Origin: Corythoichthys intestinalis
Taxonomy: Eukaryota; Chordata; Actinopteri; Syngnathiformes; Syngnathidae
Reading direction: 5' to 3'
Assembly (NCBI RefSeq): GCF_030265065.1
Contig: NC_080395.1
Span: 8,116,001 to 8,180,000 of the forward strand
Length of the DNA: 64,000 bases
A model generated the notes under the pieces. The model did not search any database. It was not told the origin of the DNA and saw nothing but the letters and a program-made list of their open reading frames with translations. This document shows, in pieces, positions 11,536-22,296 of the stretch. The position numbers and the translations under genes are program-made. Every line of letters begins with the position of its first letter. The first letter of the stretch is position 1.

Positions 11536-12327
11536 AAAAAAAAAAAACAACTAACACATGACAACTTTTGTCATTTCTGTTTGAAATAAAGTTGCCTTTC
11601 CTGGAGCAGAAAGTTTAATATAGTTTCTGAATTAGTTAATTAGGATCTTCACCCACATGAATGAATTTAAGTAGCAAAATGAAAGACAAAATTGGTTTGG
11701 TTGCAACATTGAGAGAATATGACGTTTTTGATACATTAAATTGTAATGAAGCTATACTAATGTGTCCGTTCATAAAAATGTAAGGATGACAGCAATTTTG
11801 TAATAATTCTCAATTGGAGTATATTTTACAATTGACAAACTAAAGTACACACTGTGATAGGTCACAGGCGATCTTTCAGTCACTAATTAAACCTTTATTG
11901 CAGTAGTGTGTATTTTAATTTTGATGTACTGTAACCGTGTTTTTCATTTTGGTAAAATCAGCAGGCTTTAACAAACTGACCGCGCTTAAAGAGTTAATCT
12001 CCCGATTTCACCAAATCAATTTAAAGAGCATATAAATAAATTATTATTTAAATAATAATGAGTGATGCTGAAACCGAAAATAAAAGACGTGCGAAAAGAA
12101 AAGTAAACTAGTATTTACGTTCGAATGGACGCTAACTATTACGATAAAACCGGAAGCTCGGAGCTCCAGCGCAGCTTCATGTTGTCATTTCCGGTCTGAG
12201 AGCTGCGATATTGCGTCACTTCCTGTCTGCGGGATGGGTACTGAGACGAGCGGCGCAGGGTACTGAGAGAGGCGGGCTGCAGCCAGACTCTCTTGGAGAG
12301 AAAACTTTGGACACCCCTGCCATAGCC

Positions 12328-12789
12328 CATTCACGCCAAGCGGCGAACGCTGACACCTGCTGGCTAAAACCCATCAGTACAATTTTCTTTTCAGGCAGAA
12401 ACGTCTGGGTATTTTTCCAAAACACAATGAAACAATATGAAACGTTTTAAACACATGGCGAATCACGTTGTGGATACAACAAAATATTAAAATTACTATT
12501 TTGATTTTAACTGTGTGCCACACCTACGCACATTTTTTAAATCTCACCCCTCAAAAAACACAACAACTGTAAATTTCCTTTATATGAAGCAGGCATTTTA
12601 AAAAAGGACTTTCTCCCATCTAAATAATTGTAGTTTTTTTTTTTTTTTTTTTTCATTTTTACGACGGAACAAGCTATTTTTGAGAAATGTACCCAATCTG
12701 TTTGGGCTTATTAATGTCACGTCCCCAGCAAAAAGTGTACATGCAGGTTATGCTGTTATAGCGTCCCTACGAAATTTGAGACCAAACCT
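12328..12789. other. Non-coding interval
   Basis: AT-rich with a T run at 12633-12652; no gene seen. Confidence 0.4.
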
Positions 12790-12840
12790 TGCAATAAAGA
12801 TAATATGACCCAACTCAAAAATGGGTCCCTATGGGTTGGC

Positions 12841-12960
12841 TGTCACTACCCGATCGTGACGGCCTACCGGATCACGACGGACTGCAACTGCGCTTGCGCA
12901 AACCGACGCCATTTTCTCCCGAGGGATGATGGGATAAATTGATATGTACGTGTTGATTTA
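12841..12960 (+). promoter_or_regulatory. Candidate promoter of ZNF gene 2
   Basis: CpG-containing block repeated upstream of gene 3 (26640-26720) and in the unit-six remnant (59866-59960). It contains TGCGCTTGCGCA, close to the NRF1 palindrome, and GACGCCATTTTCTCCC, with a YY1-like GCCATTTT core. Conservation among copies and its position before exon 1 support a promoter; no TATA box is seen. The function is inferred. Confidence 0.5.
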
Positions 12961-13169
12961 AAAAAGGGGGAAAAAACATCAAATGATGATGCCATTGATA
13001 AAAGTACTGATGGCAATTTGAAACTGAAACTTCAAAACGTGTTCCGAACCGATGACGTATATTTTCAGTCAACCACTACTCCGGAAGCGCTCTCTCTGGA
13101 CCGGGTCTTGCCGTTCTTTCGTGTTCCCTTCTCCCAACCAAACGAGCTCCTTCAAAGTATTCTCATCGG
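12961..13169 (+). other. ZNF gene 2, exon 1 (non-coding; 5' end approximate)
   Basis: Ends ATTCTCATCG|GGTAAGT-type with a strong donor GTAAGT at 13170. The block CTCCGGAAGCGCTCTCTCTG to the donor is conserved in units 2-5. No long frame is shared among the copies, so it is taken as 5' untranslated. Confidence 0.6.
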
Positions 13170-13432
13170 GTAAGTAGTACTGGAACAAGGATTTGGTGGA
13201 CTAAAACGTCTGATCTTAAAGCTTGGTGGAAGTCGTTTGGTTTAATGTTGAAGTTTTGCAGGCTAACGTAACTTTGTTTTGTTTAGCTTAGCTCGATAGC
13301 CAAGGAAATGTCAACGCATTCCGATTGCTTTGACTTTATGCCAATTGTAAATTTTGTTTTAAATGGCGGGGGTCGCTCGGTTAACTGTGATTACATTTAA
13401 TTGTATGAGACGCTTTTCGACTTGTCTTAAAG

Positions 13433-13570
13433 ATGCGGCAAAATAATCCTGACCGAAGGGAAACGCAATCAAAAACATCAAACTGAGACGAGAGAAAAAC
13501 ATCAAACTGAGACGAGGAGATGAGGAGAAGAAATCCAGGCCACGACGAGCAACTGAAAAACAAAATGAGG
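13433..13570 (+). other. ZNF gene 2, exon 2 with predicted start codon
   Basis: Acceptor GACTTGTCTTAAAG precedes 13433; donor GTAAGATC follows 13570. The exon ends ATGAGG (13565-13570). Joined to the finger exon at 16879 it gives M-R-Y-P-A-D in the correct phase 0. An upstream ATG at 13433 opens a 17-codon frame ending before this start and could act as a leader frame. Confidence 0.6.
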
Positions 13571-13885
13571 GTAAGATCACAACACGTGTTGTTTTACTTT
13601 TTATGCAATATCAGACTTGCTTTGATGTGACCGTGATCAGTGAGTGTAACTGTAGGGCAAAATTCCCATATCCGACTTTCCATACAAAGCTCACAATAAC
13701 TATGATCTTATGATATGGTGATAAAACAAATATCGATACATGGGTCAGGAAATCATTTCAGTATATTCTACAGAAAAAAACAATCTATTTTCATCCTTCT
13801 GTTGTGAATTTCAATGATTTAATCTAGGGCTGTCAAACGATTAAAATTTTTAATCGAGTTAATTACAGCTTAAAAATTAATTACC

Positions 13886-14747
13886 GTAATTTTCGCACTA
13901 TAAGGCGCACCTTACTATAAGCCGTTACCCACCAAATTTGGCATGAAAACGGCATTTGTTCATAGATAAGCCCCACTGGACTATAAGCCGCAGCTGTCCT
14001 CATTGTATTATGAGATATTTACTCCAAAATATATTACCTGGTAACACTTTATTTTACAGCGGCATCATAAGACTGTCATAAAACCAAATGAACCACCATG
14101 AAGCTTTAACCCAATTGGCTGCAAAGCTTCATTGCTTCAAGAAGCTTCATTTGGCCATCACTGCTCCCTTGAAGGAGACGGTGAACCTCTGCTGCCACCT
14201 GCTGTAAATACTGTTGTTATCCAACATGCCTCTTAGCATGCATTGCTGCGGTACAAATATAAATAACAATCAAAATTTATGTTCTGTGCTAATTATTTCT
14301 TCAGTTACTGTTCCAGTTGTTTCATTAATTGGTAGTTTTGGTATTTGGTAACATTTGATATGACAGTGGTGCCATTAGACTGTCATAATTATGACATGAC
14401 ACTGTCATGAGCATTAATGAATGCCTATAACCGATGTCATTTAGTGTTATCCGGCAAATTATCTTACTTTTGAATGGATGTAAAAGATCCAAGCTGGACA
14501 TAAATGGAGTTAGTGACATAATTTGCCGGTTGACACTTAATGACATCTGTCATAAGCATTCAGTAATGCCTATGATGGTGTCATGTCATAATTATGGCAG
14601 TCTTATGACGCCGCTGTCAAATAAAGTGTTACCTATTAACCCAAATAAATCAACAAATAAGTCTTACTGGACTATATATGGCGCAGGATTCAAAATGAAG
14701 GAAAAAAGTAGCGGCTTATCGTCCAAAAATTACGGTAATCGTAATTA
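13886..14747. mobile_element. Nested MITE, TTACCGTAATTTTCG ends
   Basis: Left TTACCGTAATTTTCGCACTA and right CCAAAAATTACGGTAA are inverted. It belongs to the same broad group as the element at 38070. A second MITE with GGTAACACTTTATTT / AAATAAAGTGTTACC ends (about 14039-14632) is inserted within it. Confidence 0.65.
14039..14632. mobile_element. Nested palindromic MITE, GGTAACACTTTA ends
   Basis: Long inverted arms with repeated GACAGTCTTATGACGCCGCT-type sequence at the right and its inverse near the left, plus an inner inverted copy starting near 14348. It has no coding capacity; frames here are arms of the palindrome. Confidence 0.6.
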
Positions 14748-14998
14748 ATCGCAATTCAAACCATCTAAGAAATATGCCATATTTTTCTGTAAATTATTGT
14801 TGGAATGGAAAGATAAGACACAAGATGGATATATACATTCAACATACTATACATAAGTACTGTATTTGTTTATTATAACAATAAATCAACAAGATGGCAT
14901 TAACATTATGAACATTCTGTTAAAGCGATCCATGGATAGAAAGACTTGTTCTTAAAAGATAAATGTTACTACAGGCTATAGAAATTTTATATTATAAC

Positions 14999-15969
14999 TA
15001 GGGTTGTTCCGATCATGTTTTTTTGCTCCCGATCGATTTAGTTTGAGTATCCATTGATCCCGATATTTCCCGATCCGATTGCTTTTTTTTTGCACCCGAT
15101 TCAATTCCAATCATTCCCGATAATTTTTCCGGATCATATACATTTTAGCAATGCATTAAAAAAAAATGAATAAAACTCCGACGAATATATACATTCAACA
15201 TACGGTACATAAGTACTGTATTTGTTTATTATGACAATAAATCCTCAAGATGGCATTTACATTATTAACATTCTTTCTGTGAGAGGGATCCACGGATAGA
15301 AAGACTTGTGACTTTGTATATTGTGACTAAATATTGCCATCTAGTGTATTTGTTGAGCTTTCAGTTAGTGATACTGTGGCCATCCCAAATGCATGACGGG
15401 AAGTGGAACCATGACTGTGTGTCGTGCTACCAATTGCTATATCTTCTCTGCGTTGGGAAGTAACTTAAGGTGTTAAGACAAAGATCATTTGCCACCTTGC
15501 TTCCCCACATTGCTTCCCATGATAATTCTAATCATAGGGAGAGGGATTGCAAGGCTTTAGCCAATTTAACAAGGGCTCCAAAGGCTGCCAAAATTCACTC
15601 TACTCATTTTGTGCTGACTTTTTCCCACTCCATATAGGTAAAACGGCGTCATTACTGATTGAGCGCGACAATGAGTGAGAGGGTCGTGCAGCGCATACAT
15701 TAATTGCGTTAAATATTTTAATGTGACAGTTTTTAATAAATTAATTGCTGCCGTTATCGGGATAAATTTGGTAACCCTACCTTGAGCCTAAACTAAAGAC
15801 TCTGGATGAGTGAATCATATTATGTGTGTAACGTCAAATACAATTAGAAAACGATTGAATTAAAATATATACAGTATACATATTTAAAAAAGGCATGGCC
15901 GATATTTTTTTGACGATTTCGATACTTTGAAAATGACGTGATCGGACCCGATCGATCGGGACATCTCTA
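14999..15969. mobile_element. Nested hAT, TAGGGTTGTTCCGATC / TAGAGATGTCCCGATC ends
   Basis: The 8-bp target ATTATAAC (14991-14998) versus ATTAAAAC (15970-15977) differs at one base. The empty site is visible in the relative at 37300-37320. Its interior carries a truncated piece of another TAGGGCTGTCAAA element (about 15183-15780). Confidence 0.75.
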
Positions 15970-16477
15970 ATTAAAACCCCTCCTAATGTTTTCGTTTTAA
16001 TAAAATTTGTAAAATTTTCAGTCAAAAAATAAACGAGTAGCCCGCCATTGTTGATATCAGTAATTACACAATGCTCATGGGTGCTGAAGCCCATAAAACC
16101 AGTCGCACCCAAGCGCAAGCAGAGGGCGACAAAAATCCAAAAAAACACAAGTAACAAGTGGACATTGCACTGTGCTGTCATTGTAATCTGTTTGAGCGGG
16201 GCATGTGCGTTAATTGCGTCGAATATTTCAACGTGATTAATTTTAAAAATCAATTACCGCCCGTTAACGTGATAATTTTGACAGCCCTAATTTAATCTCT
16301 GGTAGACATCCAGTCCATTTGAACCGGGAAAGTGGCAGTTTCGTTCATTTGCTGACATCCCTCCCAAACGGAATGGCCATTAATGGCAGCCAATGAGTTA
16401 ACAAATTTATCTATTATCATGGCAGCGAGAGAGTTGATGAAAGATAGGTGTCACCGTGTCAGTAATAAAGTATAATC

Positions 16478-16640
16478 TGTCATTGTTTGCATACTATCCT
16501 CATTAAAATATGAAAACCTGTAAATGTTTGGGTGGCATTAGTTCAAGCAGACCCTGTTTATTCATCTGTGTGATTTTGACAAAGATCAGATCACATTTAT
16601 TGGGGATTTTATGCAGGAATGTGAGAAATTCCAAAAGGGT
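16478..16640 (-). mobile_element. Remnant of Tc1-type element, unit 2
   Basis: Matches the right arm of the complete copies at 33063, 43458 and 53869 (for example AAACCTGTAAATGTTTGGGT and GCAGGAATGTGAGAAATTC), but the left arm and the terminus are lost. Confidence 0.7.
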
Positions 16641-16878
16641 GATGCATTTAAAATGTACAATGGTATGAAAAAGTAAGTCCTCAGCCGATCACACGTGCGT
16701 TTGAAGGGGGGAAAAATGGACTGGCACATTGAGCAAGTGAAAAGAGGTTTACATTTTGGCTGCCAGTCTGAACAAGGCCTTATTGTCGGTAAAAAAAAAA
16801 AATACAACATGAAAATCATGGCGGGAGACTGAGCAAAGCTGGACTTCAGCAAATCACGTGATATTTTTCCTTTTCCAG

Positions 16879-18321
16879 TATCCCGCAGACGTCACTATAA
16901 AAGAGCTTCACCCTCAGAAGCGCGATCCCCTCCACGTTAAACAGGAGGAGTCTGAGATGCCGTACATTAAACAGGAGGAGAAGCCAGAGGCCCCCAGCAT
17001 TAAAGAAGAAGAACAGGCAGACGAGATCCCCGAGTTTCCAATTACTGTCTTTGTGAAGAGTGAAGACGACGAAGGTCCAAGCGAAAAGAGCGGAGCAGCA
17101 AAACCTTCGAGCGACAGCTCATTCCAACACCTGACAACAAAAGGAGAGGGACGATGGCAACATGACGGTTTGTTAGCGCCGCTCTCACACAGTGACGATG
17201 TAACTTCACACTCGTCTGTTTTTAACACTGATGAGGAGGATAAAGACTTTGACCAAAATGCTTCAAAATCCTTAAACAAGTCCTCATTGAAAAGAGGCAC
17301 AAAAGAGGTTGGGAGACCTTTTACCTGTTCACATTGTGATAAAACATATTCTCAGAAAAAACACTTACAAAGCCACATGTATAAACACACTGGGGAGAAG
17401 CCTTTCGCATGCTCATTTTGTGATAAAAGATTCACTGACAAATCATATTTAAACACTCACACAAGAACACACACTGGAGAGAAGCCTTTTCAATGCACAT
17501 CTTGTGGTAAACAATTCACTGATAAGCGATGTTTAAACAAACACACAAAGATACACACTGGAGAGAAGTCTTTTGTCTGCACATCTTGTGGTAAAGGATT
17601 CTTTTATCAGGATCATTTAAAAAGACACACACTCACACACACTGGAGAAAAGCCTTTTGTCTGCACAAGTTGTGGTAAAGGATTCATTGAGAAAAGAAAT
17701 TTGATCAGTCACACAAGAGCACACACAGGAGAGAAGCCTTTTCCCTGCTCAGTTTGCAATAAAAGATTCTCCCAGAAAGTACTACTAAACTCTCACTTGA
17801 AAACACACACTGGAGAGAGGCATTTTGCGTGCTCAGTTTGTGATAAAAGATACTTCAGTAAGTCACGGTTAAACAGACACACACATACACACACTGGAGA
17901 GAAGCCTTTTCAATGCACATCTTGTGGTAAACGATTCACCGAGAAGGCACATTTAAACACACACACAAAGATACACACTGGAGAGAAGCCTTTTGTCTGC
18001 ACATCTTGTGGTAAACGATTCACCGAGAAGGCACATTTAAACAGACACGCACTCACACACACTGGAGAAAAGCCTTTTGTCTGCACAAGTTGTGGTAAAG
18101 GATTCAGTGATAAAAGTGTTTTTATTAATCACACAAGAACACACACTGGCGAGAAGCCTTTTGCCTGCTCTCGCTGCGATAAAAGATTTTGTACGAAGCA
18201 AGTGTTAACAAGTCACACACGTACACACACTGGAGAGAAGCGTTTTGCCTGCTCTCTTTGCTATAAAAGAGTTTCTACGAAGCAAAAGTTAACAAAACAC
18301 ATGCGTACACACACCAGGTGA
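16879..18321 (+). CDS. C2H2 zinc-finger protein, finger exon, 12 fingers (gene 2)
   Basis: The exon begins after the acceptor TTTTCCTTTTCCAG (AG at 16877-16878); reading further upstream, including a GTG at 16858, is intronic. It encodes 480 residues. Residues 1-65 have VKQE, IKQE, IKEE and VKSE motifs that fit SUMO acceptor sites; residues 65-145 are acidic and Ser-rich; 12 C2H2 fingers with TGEKPF linkers follow. All fingers keep both Cys and both His; finger 12 has V in place of the core Phe. The expected role is nuclear DNA binding and transcriptional control, by family. The stop TGA arises from a one-base shift shared with genes 3-5. Confidence 0.93.
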   Translation, partial: YPADVTIKELHPQKRDPLHVKQEESEMPYIKQEEKPEAPSIKEEEQADEIPEFPITVFVKSEDDEGPSEKSGAAKPSSDSSFQHLTTKGEGRWQHDGLLAPLSHSDDVTSHSSVFNTDEEDKDFDQNASKSLNKSSLKRGTKEVGRPFTCSHCDKTYSQKKHLQSHMYKHTGEKPFACSFCDKRFTDKSYLNTHTRTHTGEKPFQCTSCGKQFTDKRCLNKHTKIHTGEKSFVCTSCGKGFFYQDHLKRHTLTHTGEKPFVCTSCGKGFIEKRNLISHTRAHTGEKPFPCSVCNKRFSQKVLLNSHLKTHTGERHFACSVCDKRYFSKSRLNRHTHTHTGEKPFQCTSCGKRFTEKAHLNTHTKIHTGEKPFVCTSCGKRFTEKAHLNRHALTHTGEKPFVCTSCGKGFSDKSVFINHTRTHTGEKPFACSRCDKRFCTKQVLTSHTRTHTGEKRFACSLCYKRVSTKQKLTKHMRTHTR

Positions 18322-18356
18322 AAAGGCTTTTCTCTGCACACTTTGTGGCCAAAGAT
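18322..18356 (+). pseudogene. Remnant finger after the gene 2 stop, interrupted by a LINE
   Basis: In the shifted frame it reads GEKAFLCTLCGQR, the start of a further finger. It resumes at 19288 after the LINE insertion as KRFTRK. Confidence 0.65.
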
Positions 18357-18846
18357 GAATGAATGAATGAATGAATTTATTGTCATTGTCATCATCATCA
18401 TAATCATTGACAGTTTCAGAGTGTGGAATTTGCCCGAAAGAAAGACGATGACAGACAAAGGAAAGACGGGAAAAAAACATATGCTTATCAATACCCGTCC
18501 CCCAAACAGCCCGGGACGCACAGTCAAGCATGTTTGTGTTACAGTCCAGTTATTATCAGTTTGTTTTTTTTTTTTTTTATTTTCACATATCATTCAACTA
18601 CTCCTGAGCAGGCCCTGTCCTTGTGAACTCATACCGCGCTGTTTTCTTTTTGCAAGCGTTGATAAGCGTCTTGGTCATCCAAGGTTTGTTTTGCATTCTT
18701 TGTCTCGTGGGAGTTAACTTAACAGGGCAGTGCTTATCGTTATGCTGAAGTGTATTCATAAAAAGCTGCATTCACATTAGATCTTTTTTTCATTTTTTCT
18801 ATGCTTTAGACAGTTCTGATTCTTTTGTACACTGTCTTTGTCAGAT

Positions 18847-19245
18847 TTACACAGTGGTTGCATGGAGTGTAGTTTGTGAAGATAGGCAGATGGTCGATGA
18901 TATCACAGCAATGTTGTATCCGTGCAAATTAAAGTCAGTTCCTTTGTTTTCATAGCAGATGGTCGGTGATATCACAGCAATGTTGTATCCTTGCAAATTA
19001 AAGTCAGTTCCTTTGTTTTCAAACTTGTTATTGAAGCTCTGTAGATATTCGTCAATGCTTTCAAAATTTTTATTGTATAGACTCCTGGTGTTGAAGTGGA
19101 TTTGTTTCAGCTTACCGTCCACAATGGAATTGTAGTACTGTTCCGCTGTGTAGTACTTACAGTTGTTCGACATGTTATCATAAAAGTTGTCAGGATCAAG
19201 ATTATCAGTTGGGTCATCATGGTACTCATCAATCTGATCATCCAA
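18847..19245 (-). pseudogene. LINE endonuclease N-terminal fragment
   Basis: The 132-codon frame MDDQIDEYHDDPTDNLDPD runs into IHFNTRSLYNKNFESIDEYL, the first strand of an APE-type endonuclease. The 69-bp tandem duplication and an internal deletion then destroy the domain; catalytic D/H residues between the first strand and the final DHLP motif are absent. Confidence 0.7.
18887..19022 (-). repeat. 69-bp tandem duplication inside the LINE
   Basis: The block beginning GCAGATGGTCGATGATATCA occurs twice in tandem (18887-18955 and 18956-19022) with few differences, duplicating a NKGTDFNL-QGYNIAVIS segment. Confidence 0.85.
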
Positions 19246-19293
19246 AAGGTGGTAACAGGTGTCATCATTAATTTTCGAAGGAGGTCGAAAGAT

Positions 19294-19612
19294 TTACCCG
19301 GAAGGAAGATTAAACTAAAAAAGACACACCTAATTTACTTACGGCTTACTGCTTTTCACAATTTGACTTCTGATTGTCAACAATACTTAGATGCTTCCCT
19401 TCTTTTTGTTTGTTTGTCCAATTTCCAAACTTCCAAACTCAATAGTTTCATGGAAGATTTTTTTTTATTTGTCTTGTACATTGTAATCATTTGAAATCTG
19501 CTTCATTGTATGAGGACTGGACCCTTTATTTTTACTATCAAATATTTTTGTTCATTACTGACAGACTTTCTTCCTTTTTTGTAAACTGTTTTTTTGTAAA
19601 TATGGGCTGTGT
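19294..19612 (+). other. 3' flank of ZNF gene 2
   Basis: Homologous to the flanks after genes 3-5 (for example TTACTTACGGCTTACTG and TGAAATCTGCTTCATTGTA). Confidence 0.7.
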
Positions 19613-19614
19613 AC

Positions 19615-19890
19615 AGTGGTACCTCGACATACGATTGCTTCGACACACAATCTTTTTGACATCCAACGTAAAATTTGACTTGCCATTTGTTTCTACATTT
19701 GATGACATGCTCGAAGTAAAACGATTTATGACAGCGCCACAGTTTCTTTGTTTTCCCGCAAGATGGGAGCACGGCGGATTTTCTTGAGAGAAATGAACAG
19801 TTTCCAAGAAGGTCATTGCAGGTAGTGAAAAATGGTGACGCTTACCATTGCAATGAATCATGTATTCTTATGGGGAAATCCGGCTCGATA
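19615..19890. mobile_element. Tc1/mariner-type fragment, CAGTGGTACCTCGACAT end
   Basis: Begins after TA with CAGTGGTACCTCGACATACG. Right end lost at the next element. Confidence 0.6.
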
Positions 19891-19892
19891 TA

Positions 19893-20015
19893 CAGTGAGG
19901 CAAATAAGTATTTAGTCAACCACTAATTGTGCAAGTTCTCCCACTTGAAAATATTAGAGAAGCCTGTAATTGTCAACATGGGTAAACCTCAACCATGAAA
20001 GACAGAATGTTAGTA
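19893..20015. mobile_element. Tc1/mariner-type left end, CAGTGAGGCAAATAAGTATT
   Basis: Begins after TA. It contains the family-typical stretch TTGTCAACATGGGTAAACCT. Only the left arm is present. Confidence 0.65.
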
Positions 20016-20515
20016 TGTTTATTGTGTCTAGCAGTGGTAAAACGGGGTGTTTTTTTTCTCTCTGGTAACCGTCTGTGTTAAGAGAATGTGTATAATGTAA
20101 ACATGATACGAGTCATACACTCGTGCTTTTTGTGGACAATAATTTTTGTTCTGATGGTAATAATGTTATGCTGTTGGTTTAGGCTCACCTAAAGGACTGC
20201 ATTTATTTTAATTTAGATTTTTTTTGTTTTGTTTTAACATTATACTTATGTTCCAATTTAAAAATAAATAAATAAAATTAAAAAATAAATAAAAATCCTG
20301 TTCAATGGAAAAAAGTTTTTTTTTTTTTTTAAACCCAGATTTCTCAAAGTGACACATTTTAGAGCTGTAATTGCAGTACTGTGAAACTGTGATATTTTGG
20401 CTTCAGGTTATACTGTCAGAATCTCATACCGGTATGTACCAGTACTCTTTGCATTGCATTAATTTAATTTATTGGACGACAATGGTATCATATTTACAAT
20501 AAATTATGATATTAG
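20016..20515. repeat. Duplicated 3' flank of the ZNF unit (unit 2 copy)
   Basis: Matches 36960-37020 plus 37640-37830, 47937-48330 and 57290-57500 (for example GTCTAGCAGTGGTAAAAC, GGAGCTGTAATTGCAATAC-like and GTCAGAATCTGATACCGG-like). No gene seen. Confidence 0.75.
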
Positions 20516-20632
20516 TAGGGCTGTAGCTATCGAATATTTTAAAAACCGAGTATTCTACTTAAAAATCCGTCGAGTAATTGAAATTGGATGAAACATTTTT
20601 TATTTTAGGTAAAGGGCAATTATAAATATACA
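20516..20632. mobile_element. hAT-like left end, TAGGGCTGTAGCTATCG
   Basis: Related to the terminus at 32379 (inverse of GCTGCAGCCCTA). The matching right end was not found. Confidence 0.45.
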
Positions 20633-21798
20633 CAGGGGTGAAAGTGGGCCAGAACGGTCAGGAACGCAGTTCCGGTATAAGATTCAGGGGCAGAATGCTG
20701 TTCCGGTACACGGTGCTTTGATTACGAAAATACGACGGCAACTGTCAAAACGCTATGTTAAGAAAAAAAAAAGCTAAGCTGCCACACATGCATTTCATCT
20801 CCAAGAAGAAAACAATCTACCAACATCAGATTTACGTACACAAGTGTTAACAACAAGCATAATAAAGTGCTTGTATAGCGTAATCCGTTTCCACCAATAT
20901 TCATTATTTGTTTTATTCCACGGACGGCATGGAGGTTTCCCCAGCTGCTGCAGTTATCCGAGTCTGACGGATTCATTTATCCAATCAATTGACTGACATA
21001 CTGACATGTGATCAGCAGAGATGGCGCTGATTGGTTCAAATGTGCATGTTTTCTGGAACAGCAAAAAAAAAAAGGTTAAATTGATGCGACAATAAAAGGG
21101 CAATGCAACATAAAATGGATCAAAATCTTTAGGAGCAATCAAAGAGATGAGGAAGCTTATTTATCATATTTTTTTTTTATTTGCTCTAAAGGGGAGGTTC
21201 AGGGCATCTTAGCTTTCAATGTGCACTTTGGACTTTTATTTGTTCATTTATGTTAGGCTACTTATTCATTTCCTTATGATTTAAAAAAGTCAATGTTTGC
21301 GCGATCTTCAAATTATGTTCGATTTCACTCTGCAAAATATGTCATCTGTACTTATTTTTCTGAATGTATGTTACTTATATCTTTATTATTAAAAAAAAAA
21401 TGTAAATGTTTACATGAACTTCAATTTTAATATGCATCCTATGTTCTTAAGTAGTTAAAATTGAGATTTGGCATTTAGTATGTGAGGAAATGAGGGAAAA
21501 TAAAAATTAGGAGATGGAGGTTGGGTTTATTACTGTTTTTGTTAACTTTTATTTTGCAAATTATTGGAAAAATAATTTTGAATGAAAATTAGTTTGTACG
21601 TGTTATGAAATAATAATATGAAATAACTGTCCCAAAACAGTTTTCTTTGCATTTCAGTAGTATAAGAGGTTTGGACCCCCCCCCCCCCCTCCCCCTGTCA
21701 GAAAAAAAAGAAAGAAAGAAAAAAAAAAAATTTCTGGCTTCGTGGCGACCTTCACGTCGGGGAGTTCCGGCAAGAAATTCTAGCCACTTTCACCCCTG
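20633..21798. mobile_element. hAT, CAGGGGTGAAAGTGGGC ends
   Basis: Right end GCCACTTTCACCCCTG; 8-bp duplication AATATACA at 20625-20632 and 21799-21806. A C run lies at 21676-21696. No transposase frame. Confidence 0.85.
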
Positions 21799-21806
21799 AA
21801 TATACA

Positions 21807-22288
21807 TGAGAGGTTTCTATTAATTATAACTACTATTGATGTGTGGCTAACGAGTCTTTCAGACAGGCTTTAATTTCTAAAAACACAGCGCTGTAGAATG
21901 ATTAGGGTGTAAAATAAAAACATAATAAAGCTGTCAATTTTAGCTCAGTAGTCATTGACGGATAAAACACCAAGTAGCACTGGTGCCTAATGTGCTGCAA
22001 TACAGCAGGTATCATACATCTATTTTAAAGACGGCAAAAACTCGATGGATGGGAAAAACACCTAACTCAACAAGAATTTTTTTCTAATAAGATTTTATGT
22101 TTTCTACCGGCTGGGTAGAAATTCCATGCTGCGGTCCCACTGCGCCAAGCCAAGCTCTCCTATTTTAATGCATACATTTCACTACCCTCCCCTCACAATC
22201 CCATCACGGTGCTGGGTAATGGCTGCCAGCCGGGAACCTGGCAGCCACAGTAATAGGGTGGTAGGTAGGTGGGTCCCACTTTTTTTTC
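21807..22288. other. Non-coding interval
   Basis: No gene or element ends recognised. Confidence 0.4.
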
Positions 22289-22296
22289 CTCTATGG

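Larger units (their letters stand above)
7937..12300 (+). mobile_element. 4.36-kb element with ~115-bp inverted ends and a split gene
   Basis: Flanked by the 8-bp repeat AAAACTTT (7929-7936, 12301-12308). The ends are inverted copies of about 115 bp containing GTCTGGCTGCAGCCCGCC and CAGTACCCTGCGCCGCTC; the left terminus is a few bases shorter. Inside are several acceptor-donor pairs in plus orientation and a 3' end with AATAAAG near 11347. No transposase motif was recognised. The 8-bp target points to hAT or P-type; the family remains open. Confidence 0.6.
7235..12319 (+). mobile_element. hAT transposon (GTF2IRD2-like), 5.1 kb, with nested element
   Basis: Left terminus CAGACATGTCCAAAGTGCGG, right terminus AAACTTTGGACACCCCTG. 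An 8-bp target duplication CCATAGCC flanks it at 7227-7234 and 12320-12327. The element's own sequence is only about 7235-7936 and 12301-12319; the rest is a second element inserted close to its right end. It encodes the start of a GTF2IRD2/ZBED-like transposase. Confidence 0.85.
13825..16289. mobile_element. hAT element, TAGGGCTGTCAAA family, with nested insertions
   Basis: Termini TAGGGCTGTCAAACGATT and TTTTGACAGCCCTA with 8-bp duplication ATTTAATC (13817-13824 and 16290-16297). No transposase is left. It lies in the intron between exon 2 and the finger exon of gene 2 and holds at least three other elements. Relatives occur at 30571, 37030, 46969 and 56499. Confidence 0.85.
18357..19287 (-). 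mobile_element. Internally deleted LINE with (CATT)n 3' tail
   Basis: Flanked by AAAGAT (18351-18356, 19288-19293). On the minus strand it contains endonuclease N-terminal motifs (LKQIHFNTRSLYNKNFESID), a DHLPIFTNY stretch typical of the endonuclease end, a linker-like KPWMTKTLINACKKK, then the 3' untranslated part and an ATTC repeat tail. Most of the endonuclease and all of the reverse transcriptase are missing, so it was mobilised in trans. An APE-type LINE of the jockey/L2/CR1/Rex group is likely. The last ~240 bp match 43863-44100. Confidence 0.75.

Noticed and set aside
14325-14748. Two facing frames of 73 and 104 codons
   Set aside because: Opposite arms of a palindromic MITE translate to look-alike peptides.
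16858-16878. GTG at 16858 (and equivalent positions in other units) as start of the ZNF protein
   Set aside because: The sequence is the polypyrimidine tract and acceptor before the finger exon, conserved as non-coding in all units.
18357-18420. GAATGAAT/ATC repeats as an independent microsatellite
   Set aside because: They are the 3' tail of the minus-strand LINE, bounded by its target repeat.
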